The notes beneath the pieces were generated by a model that worked only from the letters and a program-made list of their open reading frames with translations, ran no database searches and was not told where the DNA came from. The translations under genes and the position numbers were made by a program. From Adiantum capillus-veneris (Eukaryota > Streptophyta > Polypodiopsida > Polypodiales > Pteridaceae): a stretch of 64,000 nucleotides of DNA. Where the stretch lies: positions 71,053,410 through 71,117,409 of the forward strand of contig CM043960.1 in assembly GCA_014529385.2 (NCBI GenBank), in the 5' to 3' direction. Below are positions 44,584 through 60,837 of the stretch, one piece after another. Each line of letters opens with the position of its first letter. Positions within the stretch are counted from its first letter, which is position 1.

Positions 44584-47500
44584 ATAGCTACCTGGAATTT
44601 TAATGGGTCTATGAGGTTGGACGTGGGTGCATTTGAGGACAGTTTCAAAGACAAGGATATTGTATTCTTCTCACAGACTCATCAGGCCCCTCGACAGGTG
44701 ATGCCACATGTGATCGGATACAAATGGGAAACAGCTCACAGGACAAATGCGAGATCTGAGCATGGGAGTAGAGGTTCAGGAGGAGTAGCAGTGCTATTCT
44801 GAGAGGAACTACAACCATTACTGCATACTGTACGAACAGATGATCATGCTAGATATATGTGGGTGAGACTGAGAGCTGAGACGGGTCGATTCCAATATAT
44901 TGCTATATGTTACTTTCCTCCCAGTACATCAGTGTATGCTGCATCCAGAGGGCGGTCGCCTTTCTCTATTCTAGATAATGACATATGGGAGTTTTCTAGG
45001 GATGGTGATATCATTCAACTAGGGGACTTCAATGCCCGAACGGGCAACTCGCAGACAGTCTTCTACGACACTTCAGATGAGATGCTTAGAGAGCTGGATG
45101 TGGGTGAGTTGGGACTTGACAGATGCTCAGATGACAGAGAGCAGACGGAGTATCGGAGATACCTCATGGAAATGACGACTACACATGGATTAGCCATACT
45201 TGATGGCTTACAGCGATTTCCTGAAGCAGCCGGTTTCACATGCTTTCCACACAGACATGGGGCCAGTACAGTGGATTATGTTATGACACAACCGAGCTTT
45301 GTCCCCTGCATTCAGGATTTCACAGTGGGAGCCAGGCCAGTGGGCATAGCAATAGATCATGCTCTCTTGACACTGTCCGTTAAATTTCAGTATAGTACAA
45401 CCCAGACATCAGGAGGCAGGTCACACACCCGCTATACATTTACACTATAGAATGATTTCGTTTATAAAGAGGAGATCTGGGACCGTCTATTGGAAGGCAC
45501 AGCTGGCACAAATGGTATAGGCCTCTCAGTGGAGAAGTGCACCACTCTACTGACTGAGACACTGCATGGGGCTGCATTAGTGGCATACCCACACGCTCAG
45601 CCGGGCAAGAGACGACATTCTGGGAGCATGCCCCTGAATAGTTGGTATGATGAGGAGTGCAGAGAGATGAGAGCCCAGCTTCAGAGGGATCTTCTTTTTA
45701 GGAGTCATCACTTACAGAAAGTCTCGGATTGCTTTCCGACGCCTTGTGCGACCGAAGAAGCGAGCTTACCTGGCTCAGATGGAGCGAGACTTATATCAGA
45801 TGTTCTTGAGTAGGGACTCAGGAGAGGCATGGCGACTCTTCTTGTCACAAACAGGAGCGCATAACAATATAAAATACATTCGGAGAAATAGAATTTATCA
45901 CTTAATATTGAAGCCAGAGTATATAGAGAGAAATAGATAAAGGAAGAGAGATAGGGAGTGAGAAGATCGACACAGTAATGGGACCAGAAGATGGGCTGGT
46001 CTCCCCCCCCGTAATAGTATCTTTATTACTGAGGAAAAGTCTATACAAGCACTTGAACCGAACGTATTACCACGTTCGTTCTAGAATAGGACTTGATGGT
46101 TCCTGGAAGCCTTAGCTTCTGATTCCTAGGGACCCTATTCCAAGGAACTTCCGTTCCTTGTTCCAAATCCTTGAGAACCAAGGTTCTCGCCTCTAGATCT
46201 CACCTTCCAGACTCAGGGTATGACATCCCTGCAACTCTCTTTCCCAACTCTGTTTCCAGAGTCCTCTTCTCGCAGAACAACTCTGCTTTCCCGGACATGA
46301 AGTCCTTACTTGGGAATTCCAACTTTCGGATCACAACTTGAGAGACTACCTCTCTGCGATCCGTGAATCTACTTCCCTAACTCGGGTATGAAACCCTTGG
46401 GCTGCTCTGGATCTAGTTTCTCAGAGCGCTTTTCTCCTGCAGAGGCTCATGCCTTCCTCTGCTCCTACTCCCTCACGAAGAGGAAGTACACCTGCAATCA
46501 AATACTCAGAGATCATAACATGAAAATTGTTACCTTCAAAGTCTCGGCGCTCAAAACGCAACTCGGTTCTTGAAAAAGCAATTCCCCGGAAGAGATCTCT
46601 ACATAGAAAATCCTCTCTTCCAATCCTACACACAAAAGAGGTGTGTTCTCGAGTTCCTTCTCGTAAATCAGCCCTGTCTACGACGTTTATGGGCTGAAAA
46701 CAGAGAAAAACAGCAGCTTGTCGCGATGGAAACACGCTCCGTATGCACTTCTACGCGAGGGAACTCGCGCACTGGATCTTGGCGACATCGATACACTTGG
46801 GAAAGTCCTGGCCATCACTGGCAAATATCTTCTTTGTGGGTGAACTCTGCAGTAGCATCTCCTTCTTGCAAAAACTGATCCTCCCCTCTGAGTGAGGGCA
46901 TGTGATGCTTTTATAGCTCCTAGCCACGGACACGAATAGCTGCTCAAGTAGAGATCGCCGCCGTTTTTTTTTTTCTTTTTTTTTTCCGTTGTTCTGCCAG
47001 AAAAAGAGAGAGAGAAAACGCTGGCTGATCTGTTGCCTTATTTATCAGATGGCTGCCCACTTATTAAGTGGGCGGCTGGTGTATTTTAAAAATAGTCTGA
47101 ACCTGCCCAAAAACTCAATAAAACCTTGTAAGTTAAAAACAATGCTTTTACAGCACTTCCCAAGCGTCCCTGGATGCAATCACATGCACAGTTGCAATGC
47201 AAACATAGACTTCCTCGCGGGAAAGCATCTGCTTTCTCGAAAAGCAATCCCGCTTTCTCAGAAAGCATCTGTTTTTCCTTAATGTTTCCTCTGAACCCAT
47301 CTTCATTCAAGTGCTTGCTTTTTCCTTGTGCACAATTCTAACACAGTTCGGAATTTCCTCCGACTATGGATATTCCCTTTCCGATGCACCCATCACCCAC
47401 ATTGTGACGCATCAAGAATACCAATCACCTAGTCCTTTCCTACCGAACTTACGGTACAATCTCCTTCACGATGCTCTATGTCACCCATCCTATGACGCAT

Positions 47501-50188
47501 CAGAGATGTCCGTTCCCGGATGGTCGGATACTTCTTTCCGATGCTCCCTGTCACCCATCCGATGTGACGCATCAGAAGTACCCGTTCTTGGTGGCCTTAT
47601 AGATATTCACATTCTCAATGTTCCCGTCATTACTTTAAATGACGCACTAGGAATACTCTGTACTCGGATGTCTCCAATGAGAAAAGCCCTCTCACTTAAA
47701 ATTCCAATAATTCATTTAGAATTATTTTTCCTTGGTGTTCTAAGCGAGAAAACCCTCTCACTTATAAATCCAATAATTCATTTAGAATTATTTTTCTGTA
47801 AGATAAAGCCAACTTAGCAACACTTCCATGAGCACTCCCCTCCCCCAGTGATTACTACACCTGATATCTGGGGCCAATATGCGACATCATTATATACAGT
47901 TCCTCGAATGGAACCCCTTCCAGACCCTACCAAGCCTTACCCAACTACGAGTATTTTCTTTACACCTGAGATGGTACAAAGGGCCATCGACAAGATGAGG
48001 ACGGGGAAGGCATATGATCATGACGGTCTAGTAGCGAAGCACTTTATACATGCCAGGGATATGCTGATGGAGGTTCTCGCACTGTTGTTCAATCGTGCCA
48101 TGTGTGAGGGATTACCTGAGACTTGGAGGTTGTCTACTATTGTGCCCATCTTCAAGGCTGGTGACCCTACAGAGCCTGGGAACTACCGCACTATTATGGT
48201 TGGACACAAATTGGCACGGTTGTATGCATCTATTTTGGAGCAACACTTCGATTAATTGGGCAGAGGGCGAGGGTGTACGAGCAAAGGGTCAAGCCGGCTT
48301 CAGGAGGCGTTTCTCCACTCTTGATCATATTCTGACACTCAAGGCCATCATTGAGGAGGGTAAAGCACATGGGAGACGGATCTACTGTAGCTTTGTGGAC
48401 TTTCGCAAAGCATTTGACATGGTACCAAGAGCTTGATTGATGTGCAAATTGCACGAGATGGGGGTGCCCATAGAGGTGATTTGGGGGATTATGGCTTTGT
48501 ACAGATCAATGGTGGGACATGTACTCCGGAAGGGGTATCTGATTTAGTTCACTCTACTATTGGAGTGAAACAGGGCTGCCCATTATCTCCTACTCTCTTT
48601 GGTATGTATGTTGATGAGGTGTCTGATTACATTCACAGAGAGGGTGACATGGGTGCCCAGCTGGCAGGGACGTGGATCCCATTGTTGCTATATGCTGATG
48701 ATATTGTGTTGATATCTGACTCACCAAAAGGTATGCAACGACATTTGGATGCACTACGCAGTTTTGCAGAGGATAGTGGACTCTGTGTAAACCTAGGTAA
48801 AACCAAGGCTATGGTGTTTAACACCACACCGCAATGGGTCAAGAGATCAGTACCTACTTTCAAATATGGTCAGGAGATTGTGGAGTAAACAGATGCATAC
48901 ACTTACCTGGGGGTAGTCTTTACTAGGCCAAGATTTTCTTTGAGAAGAGCAGCAAAGACTAGACTAACTAGAGCTGGTGCGGCTCTGGGAGGAATGGAGA
49001 GGATGTGTTCATAGGTTCAGTTCCAAGAACCTAGGACAAAGTTATGGCTCTTTGATACTTTGGTTGCCTCTACTATGTTATATGGGGTGCAGGTTTGGGG
49101 ACCTTCTATAGGCTAGGATGGTTGGAGGCGTATGGAGAAGCCCCTGGTATCTATGATCTCTCAGTTGATTAGAGCCAAGACTTCCGTACCGCATGATATC
49201 ATTCGAGCGGAATTAGCTACCCCCCCCTATGGAGATTGAGGCGCTTACCAGATCAGTCTCCTTTGTACACAGTCTGTGGGATACTACCAGAGACAGATAT
49301 GCCAAGGTGGCTCTAGAGTCCTCCAGACAATTAGCTCTTAATGGGGATACATCATGCTAGTATGCACGGATGGCATCATGGTTTCAGACACATGGTTTCA
49401 CCATGGACAGGTTGCCTCCTTTTCAATACTCTCTACAAGCACCCTTGAGGTCTCTGACATGGGTAGAGATTAATAGACTTATTCGTCAGGATCTGATCCA
49501 GCTAGACACGAGGAGGACATGGATAGAGCCGATACAGGAGTTGGGCACAAAGATGGCTTTCTATAGAGAGCATCTTCTCCAACTCACGGGGGATGGCTTT
49601 GTGATTCAACCTAGCTATATGGACACGCATCTTTCTCATGGTTTGCGTTGTGCCATTGGCCAGATACGCACGTCCTCACATCAGATCGAGATTGAGACTG
49701 GCAGATTCAGAGGGACACCAACAAATAGCAGGATATGCCGCTTATGCCATCTAGAGCCAGAGACAGAAGTACATTACATATGTCATTGCACAATGTACTA
49801 TGAGATACGAGGCCGTTTTCATTGTCTATTCAGAGAAGGTTTTGGGCCTCTATCTAGGGTCATGAGTTATGAGGATCAAAGATGTCTTGGGCTATATCTA
49901 CTTGAGTTACACAAGCATAGAGAAACTTTATTGAGGAGAGCTGAAGAGAGACAACCCCACAGACAGATCACAGATTTCTTTACACTAGATATTGTACGCC
50001 CAGAAGAACAGACAGAGGAGCAGCCAACAGTGGAGAGGTCTACCCGCACTACTGGCATTCTCATAGACCGAGCATTGGAGCTAGGGAGATCTAGACAACC
50101 CCGATGGAGAAGAGGAGCTACACAGTTTCGAAGGAGGCTACAGCAAAGGATTCGAGCCATACTCTTTCGTCGTCCAGAGTGCAGATGA
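44581..50188 (+). pseudogene. ORF2 of LINE copy E, interrupted and mutated
   Basis: Endonuclease 44581-45450 (WNFNG, QTHQA, GDFNARTG, IDHALL) with stops at 44803 and 45450. The linker runs to 45842, then the LTR insertion. Sequence resumes at 47823 with FHEHSPPPVITTPDIWGQY. Reverse transcriptase is 47950-48890 (PGNYRTIMVGHKLARLYAS, DFRKAFDMVP, QGCPLSPTLFGMYVDEV, YADD near 48700) with frameshifts near 48245 and stops at 48436 and 48888. The C-terminal region 49370-50188 is one open frame including CRLCHLEPETEVHYICHC. Confidence 0.88.
45843..47822 (-). mobile_element. Large solo LTR (1.98 kb) inside LINE copy E
   Basis: The insertion separates two adjacent ORF2 codons of copy B-like sequence. 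It begins TGTCAC and ends CAACA on the plus strand, with CTTCT (45838-45842) and CTTCC (47823-47827) as a 5-bp duplication with one mismatch. In minus orientation it has a TATA box (GCTATAAAAGC, about 46906-46918) and, about 900 bp later, AATAAA (about 46029-46034), as expected for an LTR with U3, R and U5. A 50-bp direct repeat (47697-47743 and 47761-47805) lies at the U3 end. There is no coding region, so it is most likely a solo LTR of a family not otherwise present here. Confidence 0.7.
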
Positions 50189-50393
50189 AGATGGATCTCT
50201 ATGAAGATGGATCTCTACTCCCCTCCCATATTGTCTTCACATTGTACTGTTTAGTTTAGGATCCCGCAGTATTTATATTTTGTTATCCTAGTTTAACTTA
50301 TTTTGTTAATCTGAATTTGTATCAGATACACCGCATTGTAACTTTCTGGTCTCATAGGCCACTTTGGCCTTTTGAAGACGTTAATATAACATT

Positions 50394-51385
<992 letters not shown>

Positions 51386-51485
51386 AGATTCTCAAAATGA
51401 ACCTAATGCTTTAGCAAAAGAAAATATAGACAATCACAAGGAGTTAGAGCTATCATGCTCAATTTTTGGAGCATACCCGTCTTTT
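51386..51485. other. Short spacer between gypsy fragment and L1-type LINE
   Basis: AT-rich continuation of the gypsy fragment up to the presumed 3' end of the minus-strand LINE (AATCTAAAAAGA in sense near 51480-51491). Confidence 0.4.
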
Positions 51486-51571
51486 TAGATTGCAGATTGG
51501 AGGTATGCTTTGTTGGATATGGATAGTTGAAGGGTGTGAATGATGTCCAGCCAAATGGCAGTGAGGGTATC

Positions 51572-54500
51572 CTAAAGGAGTTGTGGAGCCACACTTAGAA
51601 TGTGGAGACAACGAGCTCTCCAAACATTCCATAGTGTAATACTAGTGATGACTGAAAAAACCTCATCACGTGTCTGAGAATCCCCCTGCCAAGCAATCTG
51701 TGGTAGCATAGCCAAAGTCCCTCGCCGATAACCAGCCGAGGTAAGCATAAAGGTTGGATCTATGTCTGAGCCCTCGTAGAAAAGATGGGGGCCGGGCATC
51801 GGCATCACCCATGAGACAGATCCCCAAGTAAGAAATCCATGTTGAACACCTGCTCTGCTAAGTAGAAAGCAAACTGCAAGCCACACTACATGGGAAGTTG
51901 AGCATGACCAAAGACAGTGTGCAGGTGACTCAAGGAGTCGCAAAGGACAGCGAGTACATAACTTATCATGACCCATAGTAGCTAGCCAAGTCCCAACTGG
52001 AAGTCCCACATGTGCAATCATCCACATAAAAAAAGCGAGTCGCATGTAAATCCCAGATGGCGGACCAAAAATGCGGCAGATAGGCATGGGAGAGGCCTGA
52101 ATGTAACCAGAAACGCATACGAGTGGGCTGCTCTAGCTGTTGTCTCATCAATGCTAACCGTCCAATCCTGACAGTGTACTCAAAGAAGGATACACGTGCA
52201 CATGTGGGGTCAGAGTGAGGCCAATGCCACTCTCCTGGGTCCCAATAAAGCTGAGATAGGGCACGACCCTCCCACACCCAAAACCTCCAAAGTGCAACAT
52301 CAACAGAAGCGAAACGGGGGTCAACACAACGACGCTTCCCGTGGGAGCCAACTACTCTGATGGCCTCCCATCGAGCTCCGGGAAGGACAAGGCGCGGAGA
52401 GGTGGCATCATATGTCAATCTAGCATGAATGCCCTCAGACTGGTCAGTATCAACTATGAACAGCATAGTGTCTAAACGAACTAATAAGAGAGTGCTCTGA
52501 GCAAAGAGGCCTTCCCAGCCACAATGGGGAGGCATCTGAACCGTGCCTCTCATGACTGCATCCCACTGTGAAGGAACGGCGGAATCAATCTCAAGCAATC
52601 TGTCTGTCGCCCCGCGACCGATGTCATAATGTTCTGCCACAAAATCAGCATCTAGCATCCGTGTCTCATGAACCAACCGCATAGAGGCAGCAAGGCCAGC
52701 GTCCCAGGCAGCCCAATCAATGTGAGTCCTCTCTCCAAGCTGACAAGGTGGATCAACCGAAGAATCAAGAACTGCAGCATTCCAAATGAGAGGCTGGCGC
52801 TCGATCTCCTCACGACATGAGGGAGGTGAGTGTATGATAGCCCCTCGCATGGAAACCCAAATCTGAAGGAGTGATTGGATGAAGGGGGAGAGGGAGGTGG
52901 TGGACAAGGGGGCATCAGTAAAGAGAAAACGATACCCTGTCTTCCAAGTATGACCATCTCTAGTGCCGAGTCGTGGAGTCACTGCGCAAAGAGCGGCCTG
53001 AAGAAGCACCTTCCAAGGTTCTTGTCCGGGAAAAAGACCCCGAACAATAAGCTTGGTAAGAAGGGCACGGCTCTGTAACTCTGGATCAATAATGCCAAGG
53101 CCTCCCTCTGACTGAGGACGAATAATCTTGGACCAGCGAACTCGAGCACAGGTATCAGTAGTCCCATCTGTGCCACTCCATAAAAAGTTCCGCACTAGGC
53201 GGCGGAGCGGAGCTATCACACCAGAATGTAACATCCAACAAGAAGCCGTATACCATACTGTAGCCAAAATGACCTGGTTGGCGACCAATGCACGGCCAGC
53301 CAACGATAGATGACGTAAGCACCAATGGCATAGCTTCCTACGAATAGAGTGTAGTACGGGTGCAAACTGCTACTGTGAGGTAACATCTAATCCAACCTGA
53401 AAGCCCAGATATCTGCATGTCTGACCCGGTCACAGCCATGTGAAACCATCAACTACCCCCCAAGTAGGTATGTCATCACTGCCAATCAGTAACCCATAGG
53501 ATTTATGCCAGTTAATGCGTGCACCACTGGCAATGCAAAAAACCTCTAAGGCTTGCCGCATGGCATCAACAGCAGCTAGCAAATAGCGTAACATGAGCAT
53601 AGTATCATCAGCAAACTCCTGATCGATAAGGTTTGGAGCTGTAGGTATTGGCATGGTCAAGCCACAAAATGCATGACTTTAAGCACGAAGAAAGTCGGAC
53701 ATAGTCTCTCCTACAAACAGATACAGATATGCTGCTAGAGGACATCCCTGACGGACAAATCAAGAAAGCTCAAAACTGCGACTGACACTACCCCCAATAG
53801 TAATAGCACTGCTGGCAGTCCTGAAGAGAGCGGAAATGCCTAAGATCCATCTCGAAGGGAAACCCATCCTGGCTAAAGTGCCTTCGAGAAAGTCCCACTC
53901 AACACGATCGTATGCTTTCTCGAAGTCGAGGATGAAAAAAGCGAGAGGCTCAGAAGATGATCTAGCCCACTACCTCATAAAAAGTGAAGATATTATCCAG
54001 GATGCATCGATCCATGAAAAAGCCTGTCTGAGAAGTATGAATAATATCTGGTAAGAACGGCCACAAGCGATGGCTGATCATTAACACTAATATCTTATAG
54101 ACCGAAGGGAGTAGGGTAATAGGTCTCCACTGTCGAAGCTGAGTGGTGTCACCCCCCTTCGGAATAAGAGATATGAGACCTCAACAAAGATCCGGATGCA
54201 TATATCCTGATGCAAAGATGTCCTGACATCCGCGAAGCACTGGTATATGCAATACATCCCAATATGTCAAAAAGAAAGCTCTAGCGAGGCCATCCTCTCC
54301 TGGACAAGAGGATGGATCAAGACTCTCTACAACAGCATGGAGCTCTGCAAGTGTGAAGGGTGCCAACAAGATCTCTGCCATAGTGTCGGTACAACGGTGT
54401 CGCGTGTGATGCCACATCTGCTCACGTGCATGTAAAACCTCAGTAGAGCATACATCAGCAGTGAACAATGTCTCAAAATAATCTGCAGACATATCAAGTA

Positions 54501-55796
54501 TAACATCAAGATGCATATGTAGTGTCCCTTGAGCATCGCACAAAGTCCGAATGGTGGTGCCAGGAGGGCACTCTTTATGCGTAGCGAAGAAGTCTTTATT
54601 CATTCGATCAGCTTTAGCTATCCAATGAGATACTGAAGCATGATGAGTGAACTCAGACCTAGCCTCCTGTACGCGACGAATCTCCTCTGTGAGCTCTGTC
54701 TGTATAGCAGAGAGAGAAGCATCCTGAGGCCACTCCTCAAGCAAGCGCTGAGTGGAACCAAGAGGGATGTGAAGATCAGACTCGCGTACCCTCAACTGAA
54801 GATGAATAATAGCGGTCTGATCATGGCAGTAAATACTAGACTGAGTAATGCAATGAGCAAGAAACTCTCCAAGGGGTCCACAATAAGAAGCATCCGTGGA
54901 CCATAAGTCACGAATCTGCTGCTGCAATACTGGAGTGGTGAGAACATTGTCAGGGATGCGGCAGCCTCACCTCTGTGCAGAGGATCTAGTGAAGGAGATA
55001 AACAATGAGATGGGTAAAAACAATGAGATGGGTAAATGATCTGAGAGGCTGGTCCCTCTCCATATAGTAGTGAATCCGCCTAGAGCTGCTGCCCAAGGGC
55101 CAATGTAAAAACGATCAAGTCGCTCTAATAATCTCCCCTGCTGTCTCTGAAACCCCCAAGAGTAATGAAGTGTAGCAGGGTGGTGACCAAAGGGTGGTGA
55201 CCAAAAGAGGGTATGTGCCAGGCGTCAAGACCCTGAATAGCTAGAAGAAATCGATCCCAAGCTGGCTGCTCATAGGGAGAGATGGATGATAGAACTGGAG
55301 GTGTGATGGCTCGCCAATCAAAGTCGCTCTCAACGTTGTTGAAGTCACCTCCAACAACCCAAGAGTCTACAGCAGGTAGAACAGCAGCCAAAGAGGACCA
55401 AAATGTAGCCCTCTCCCGAGGAGTAGTGGGTGCATAAACTGACATAAAACCAATGATAGATTCCCGAATCCGAATAGAAACATAAACTGCTCTTCCAGCG
55501 ACAAGGGTGCCATGCTGCTGAACTGAGGCCAAGTAACGTGGTCCCACTTAGATGCATACACCACAACTCTGTCCATGAAGGCCCAAAGCAGGCTCCCAAA
55601 AAGTGCGGGCGCCCGAGGGCATGAGATTGCCAAAGGGAGTGGCAATCTTATGCTCCTGTACTAGCAATATATCCACAGTGCCCACTACATGAGAGTGTAA
55701 ATCTCTGCGAAGTAAAAGCTTACGGGAACCTTTTACCCGAGAAGTCTGTAAACCATTACCATTCCAAGGAACTACATGTAAATCCATAGACTGCAT
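51572..55796 (-). pseudogene. ORF2 of L1-type LINE H
   Basis: The ATG at 55796 opens the endonuclease (VPWNGNGLQTS; LLVQEHKI; VYAPTTPRERATFW; VVGGDFNNVESDFDWR near 55330). An interdomain region (54181-54927) contains WIAKADRMNKDFFATHK and SSCPGEDGLARAFF. Reverse transcriptase runs about 54180-53400 (LISLIPKGGDTTQLRQWRPI; QTGFFMDRCILDNI; QEFADDTMLML near 53600). The C-terminal part 53303-51572 is largely open (RNFLWSGTDGT; RVRWSKIIRPQSEGGLGI; CTRCPLRLLESPAHCLWSC). Stops occur at least near 55548, 55125 and 54180. The homologous plus-strand remnant is at 24108-25263. Confidence 0.88.
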
Positions 55797-55819
55797 GAAA
55801 GAGTTTGAATAGCATCTGA

Positions 55820-57602
55820 CTAACTGTGCATCTTCTTGGAGGCAGCTAGGCCATCCAAGGGGTGAGCTTCACGCAGTAGGAAAGCTACCCGCAAGCCCTC
55901 TCTAAGATATGGTGTCTCATTGCACCAACTACGGACCTCAGCTTGTTTACATTGCATTACCGATGCTGTAGCTTTGACACCCCAAATGCGCATAGACATA
56001 TGAAGCACCACATCTGAGGATACATGAATGACCATAGGCAGTGAATAGCAAGCATAAACATCACTCCACTCCATAGCACCAATACATGAAGGGTAGTGAG
56101 GAGACAAAACATCAGGAGCGGAAGTAGACAACCATAAATGAAGCTGAGCCATAGTCTGTGCGTGCACAAAATGTAGAACCTGATCCTCGGACCATTCCTG
56201 AGCAGCGTGGAATGGAAGGAAAAAGGAATGGGTAGGCTGAGAGCGACTGCCTATTAAAGAGGGAACACAACTTGTCTTGTGATGCATAAGATAGAGTTGC
56301 ACCCGCAATGGCCCTTCTGAGTCAACGCACATCTCAACCCGATGAGTGTCCCAGGAAAGAGGGCAAGAGCTGAGAAAACTGCGTGAGACGTAAGTATGAG
56401 CTGCTAAGGGAGGGGGAGGACCAGAAGGCGGAGGGGGGAGAGTAAGGGCGAGAGGAAGAGGAGGAGAAGGGAGAGGCAGTAGCGGTGAATGATCCATCTG
56501 CATGGGAACAGGGACCTCGGAAAGAGGGGAAGGAGCGGGCGGGGGAACTACAGGTGAAGGAGGAGCTGGTAGCAGAGGTAAGTGATTCTGTCGCGAAGAA
56601 GAAGAATGGCGAGGAGATGCAGGGGGTAAGGGGTGGTGGAAACCTGAGAGGGAGCAGGAGAGGTAACACTAGGAGCCGGTTGCGTTGTTGGTTGCTGACG
56701 AGGACGGAAGGAATGATTACGACCCACTGTCTGCCATGCTGCCTCAGTGTGAGCTGAAGCGGAGGGAGGAACATGGAGGGCTGGAGCTCGAGGAGCGCCT
56801 GTAGGCTGCTGAGGTGCTTGAGTAGTAGATGGGTGAGAAGGAGGAACCGGCTGTTGACGCTGACCACATGGCTGAGCATGACTGCCGCGGGCCGGCTGTT
56901 GTTGCCGCCGATGCCGGGGCAATCTCGCGCCATGTGTCCCATCTCGTGATGGCGTAAGCACTGTCCTGGGCGGCCAGTGACTACCATACAGAGAGAGTAG
57001 TCTCGATCACGCACAGCCACAGTAACTCTATCTGGTAATGAAGTATCCCCAAACACCAAGACCTGAATGCGAGGTGGGCCAGATGAGAAGATGCAGGACC
57101 CTCGAACTACCGTGCGAAAATGAGCAGCAATCATGTGGAGGAGATGTTCATCGATAAAATGGAGAGGCATATCCGGGAAGGAGAGCATCAGAGGGAATCT
57201 GGGAATAAGGTGTCGACTATCAAACTCCTCAGTGGAAAACTCGGGATACAACCTCGTCAAGTATATCATCCTGCGATCAGAGAGTATCGGAGAGCGAGCC
57301 AGGAGAGCTGAGACGGTGGCGGGACTAGAAAGACGTACCATGAATATGCCTCTACCAAGGAATGTAAGCTCCGAGATCCGTCCCTGAGTAGTGCCCAATG
57401 CAGTCTGACACCAATCACGTATAGAAGATCGGGGTGGAGACTATCCAATCATCCGTCCAACTAAGGCATGCTGAGCCAAGTGTTGTACTTTGGAGTCAAT
57501 GCGTGACAATAGGTCACCAGTGCAATCCACGCAACAGGCAAGTGGTGATGGAGCGCCGTGAGGAGCACTCGAGACCGGCATAGCTGCCATGAAGAATGGG
57601 CG
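55820..57602 (-). pseudogene. ORF1 of L1-type LINE H
   Basis: The N-terminal part (from the ATG near 57593-57602) has a TAG at 57441 but continues in the same frame to the zinc knuckle. It resembles the DUF4283-type domain of plant L1 ORF1 (GRGIFMVRLSSPATVSALL; GPPRIQVLVFGDTSLPDRV). The knuckle reads CLRHHEMGHMARDC, so the second Cys of CCHC is His. A frameshift near 56900 leads into a Pro/Gln-rich linker, and a third frame (56503-55820) gives the C-terminal domain ending SKKMHS. Confidence 0.8.
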
Positions 57603-57642
57603 GGACTGGCAAATGGTAAAAGCAAGACCCAAAGAGTAGCTT

Positions 57643-59745
<2,103 letters not shown>

Positions 59746-60545
59746 GATAGACTTTGCCGAGAAAAAGCAACAATTCTGTGCAGGAATACTTGAAGAAATG
59801 GCCGAGTATGTCAGCTCCCAACGGTCTGGTTCTATCACCGAAGTAATCCACTACACTATGGTTTCTTCTTGCATCAATTTCCAGCAAGGGGCTAAATAAA
59901 AGAAATTCCAAGCTCGTGGAAAGCAAAGACAAAAATGATGCAAAGGGGAAAAACAATCCCCAAAACTCTTCCCAAGGCAATTCCAACAACAACAACACAA
60001 TTAGTCCAAGGAGAAGGGAGTCCACAAAGGTAAAAATAAACTCTCTCCTGAAGAGCTAAAAGCTTTTTTGTAAGGACCACAAATTCTTCAAGTGTGGAGA
60101 GCAAGGACATGGCTACCATTCTTGTCCCAAAAGAAATGCCCGCAATGAGACTCCTAGAGCTTCCATGATCAAAGCTCCAAAAGAGGATGCTCATTGCAAA
60201 GGATCTCCTCTCTCTTATGCTTGGGAAAGGTAAGGGAGCATGATGCCTTCATCCTGTTTGACCCTGGCTCTACTCACAATTTCATATCCATGGAGTTGGC
60301 CACCAAGTTAGGCAGTCAAGCTCATGAGATGGGAGGTGTAGTTGTAGCCAATGGAGCCTTCAAGGGGCAGGAAGCCGCACTTACTCCCTTGATTGGGGAA
60401 TTGAGGCTTCATGTACAAGGCTATGTTGACAAATAAGACTTCTTCATCTCTCCTCTCAAGCATGAAGATGTCATCCTAGGGGCACCATGGTTTGACCGTA
60501 TGGCTGTTAATGTTAAGTTCCCTGAAAGAAGCTTTGAGACTGGGT
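59746..60545 (+). pseudogene. Ty3/gypsy gag-protease fragment, copy 2
   Basis: The gag end is at 59746-60050 (EEMAEYVSSQRSGSITEV and an Asn/Gln-rich tail). The zinc-knuckle remnant KCGEQGHGYHSC (about 60085-60125) has lost its first Cys, which reads Phe. The protease is at 60194-60520 with FILFDPGSTHNFISME and HEDVILGAPWFDRM. A TAA at 60434 interrupts it. It is clearly the same family as 50580-51385. It is truncated at the protease end near a (GA)n tract. Confidence 0.8.
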
Positions 60546-60576
60546 GGCCTCTCCCCTCATCAAGCTCTCGCTTTGT

Positions 60577-60582
60577 CAGAGA

Positions 60583-60638
<56 letters not shown>
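60577..60638. repeat. (GA)n microsatellite
   Basis: About 30 GA units with one GACAGA interruption, at the broken end of gypsy copy 2. Confidence 0.95.
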
Positions 60639-60640
<2 letters not shown>

Positions 60641-60837
60641 CTCTCATTTTTTGTCTCTTATCCTAAATTCTACAATCTAATGCCCAAATTTTAAAAAGAA
60701 AACAATTATAAAAACTTGAAAAAACTTCTAATAAAACAAAGCAGCGCATATGCGCAGTGCCACTGCCCCATGGAGGGTGTTGACAACGAGCTCAACAAAG
60801 AAAGTCACCACCAATATGCATGACCTCTAAAGGAGGG
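60639..60837. other. No recognised feature
   Basis: AT-rich spacer between the (GA)n tract and the tail of LINE copy F. Confidence 0.4.
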
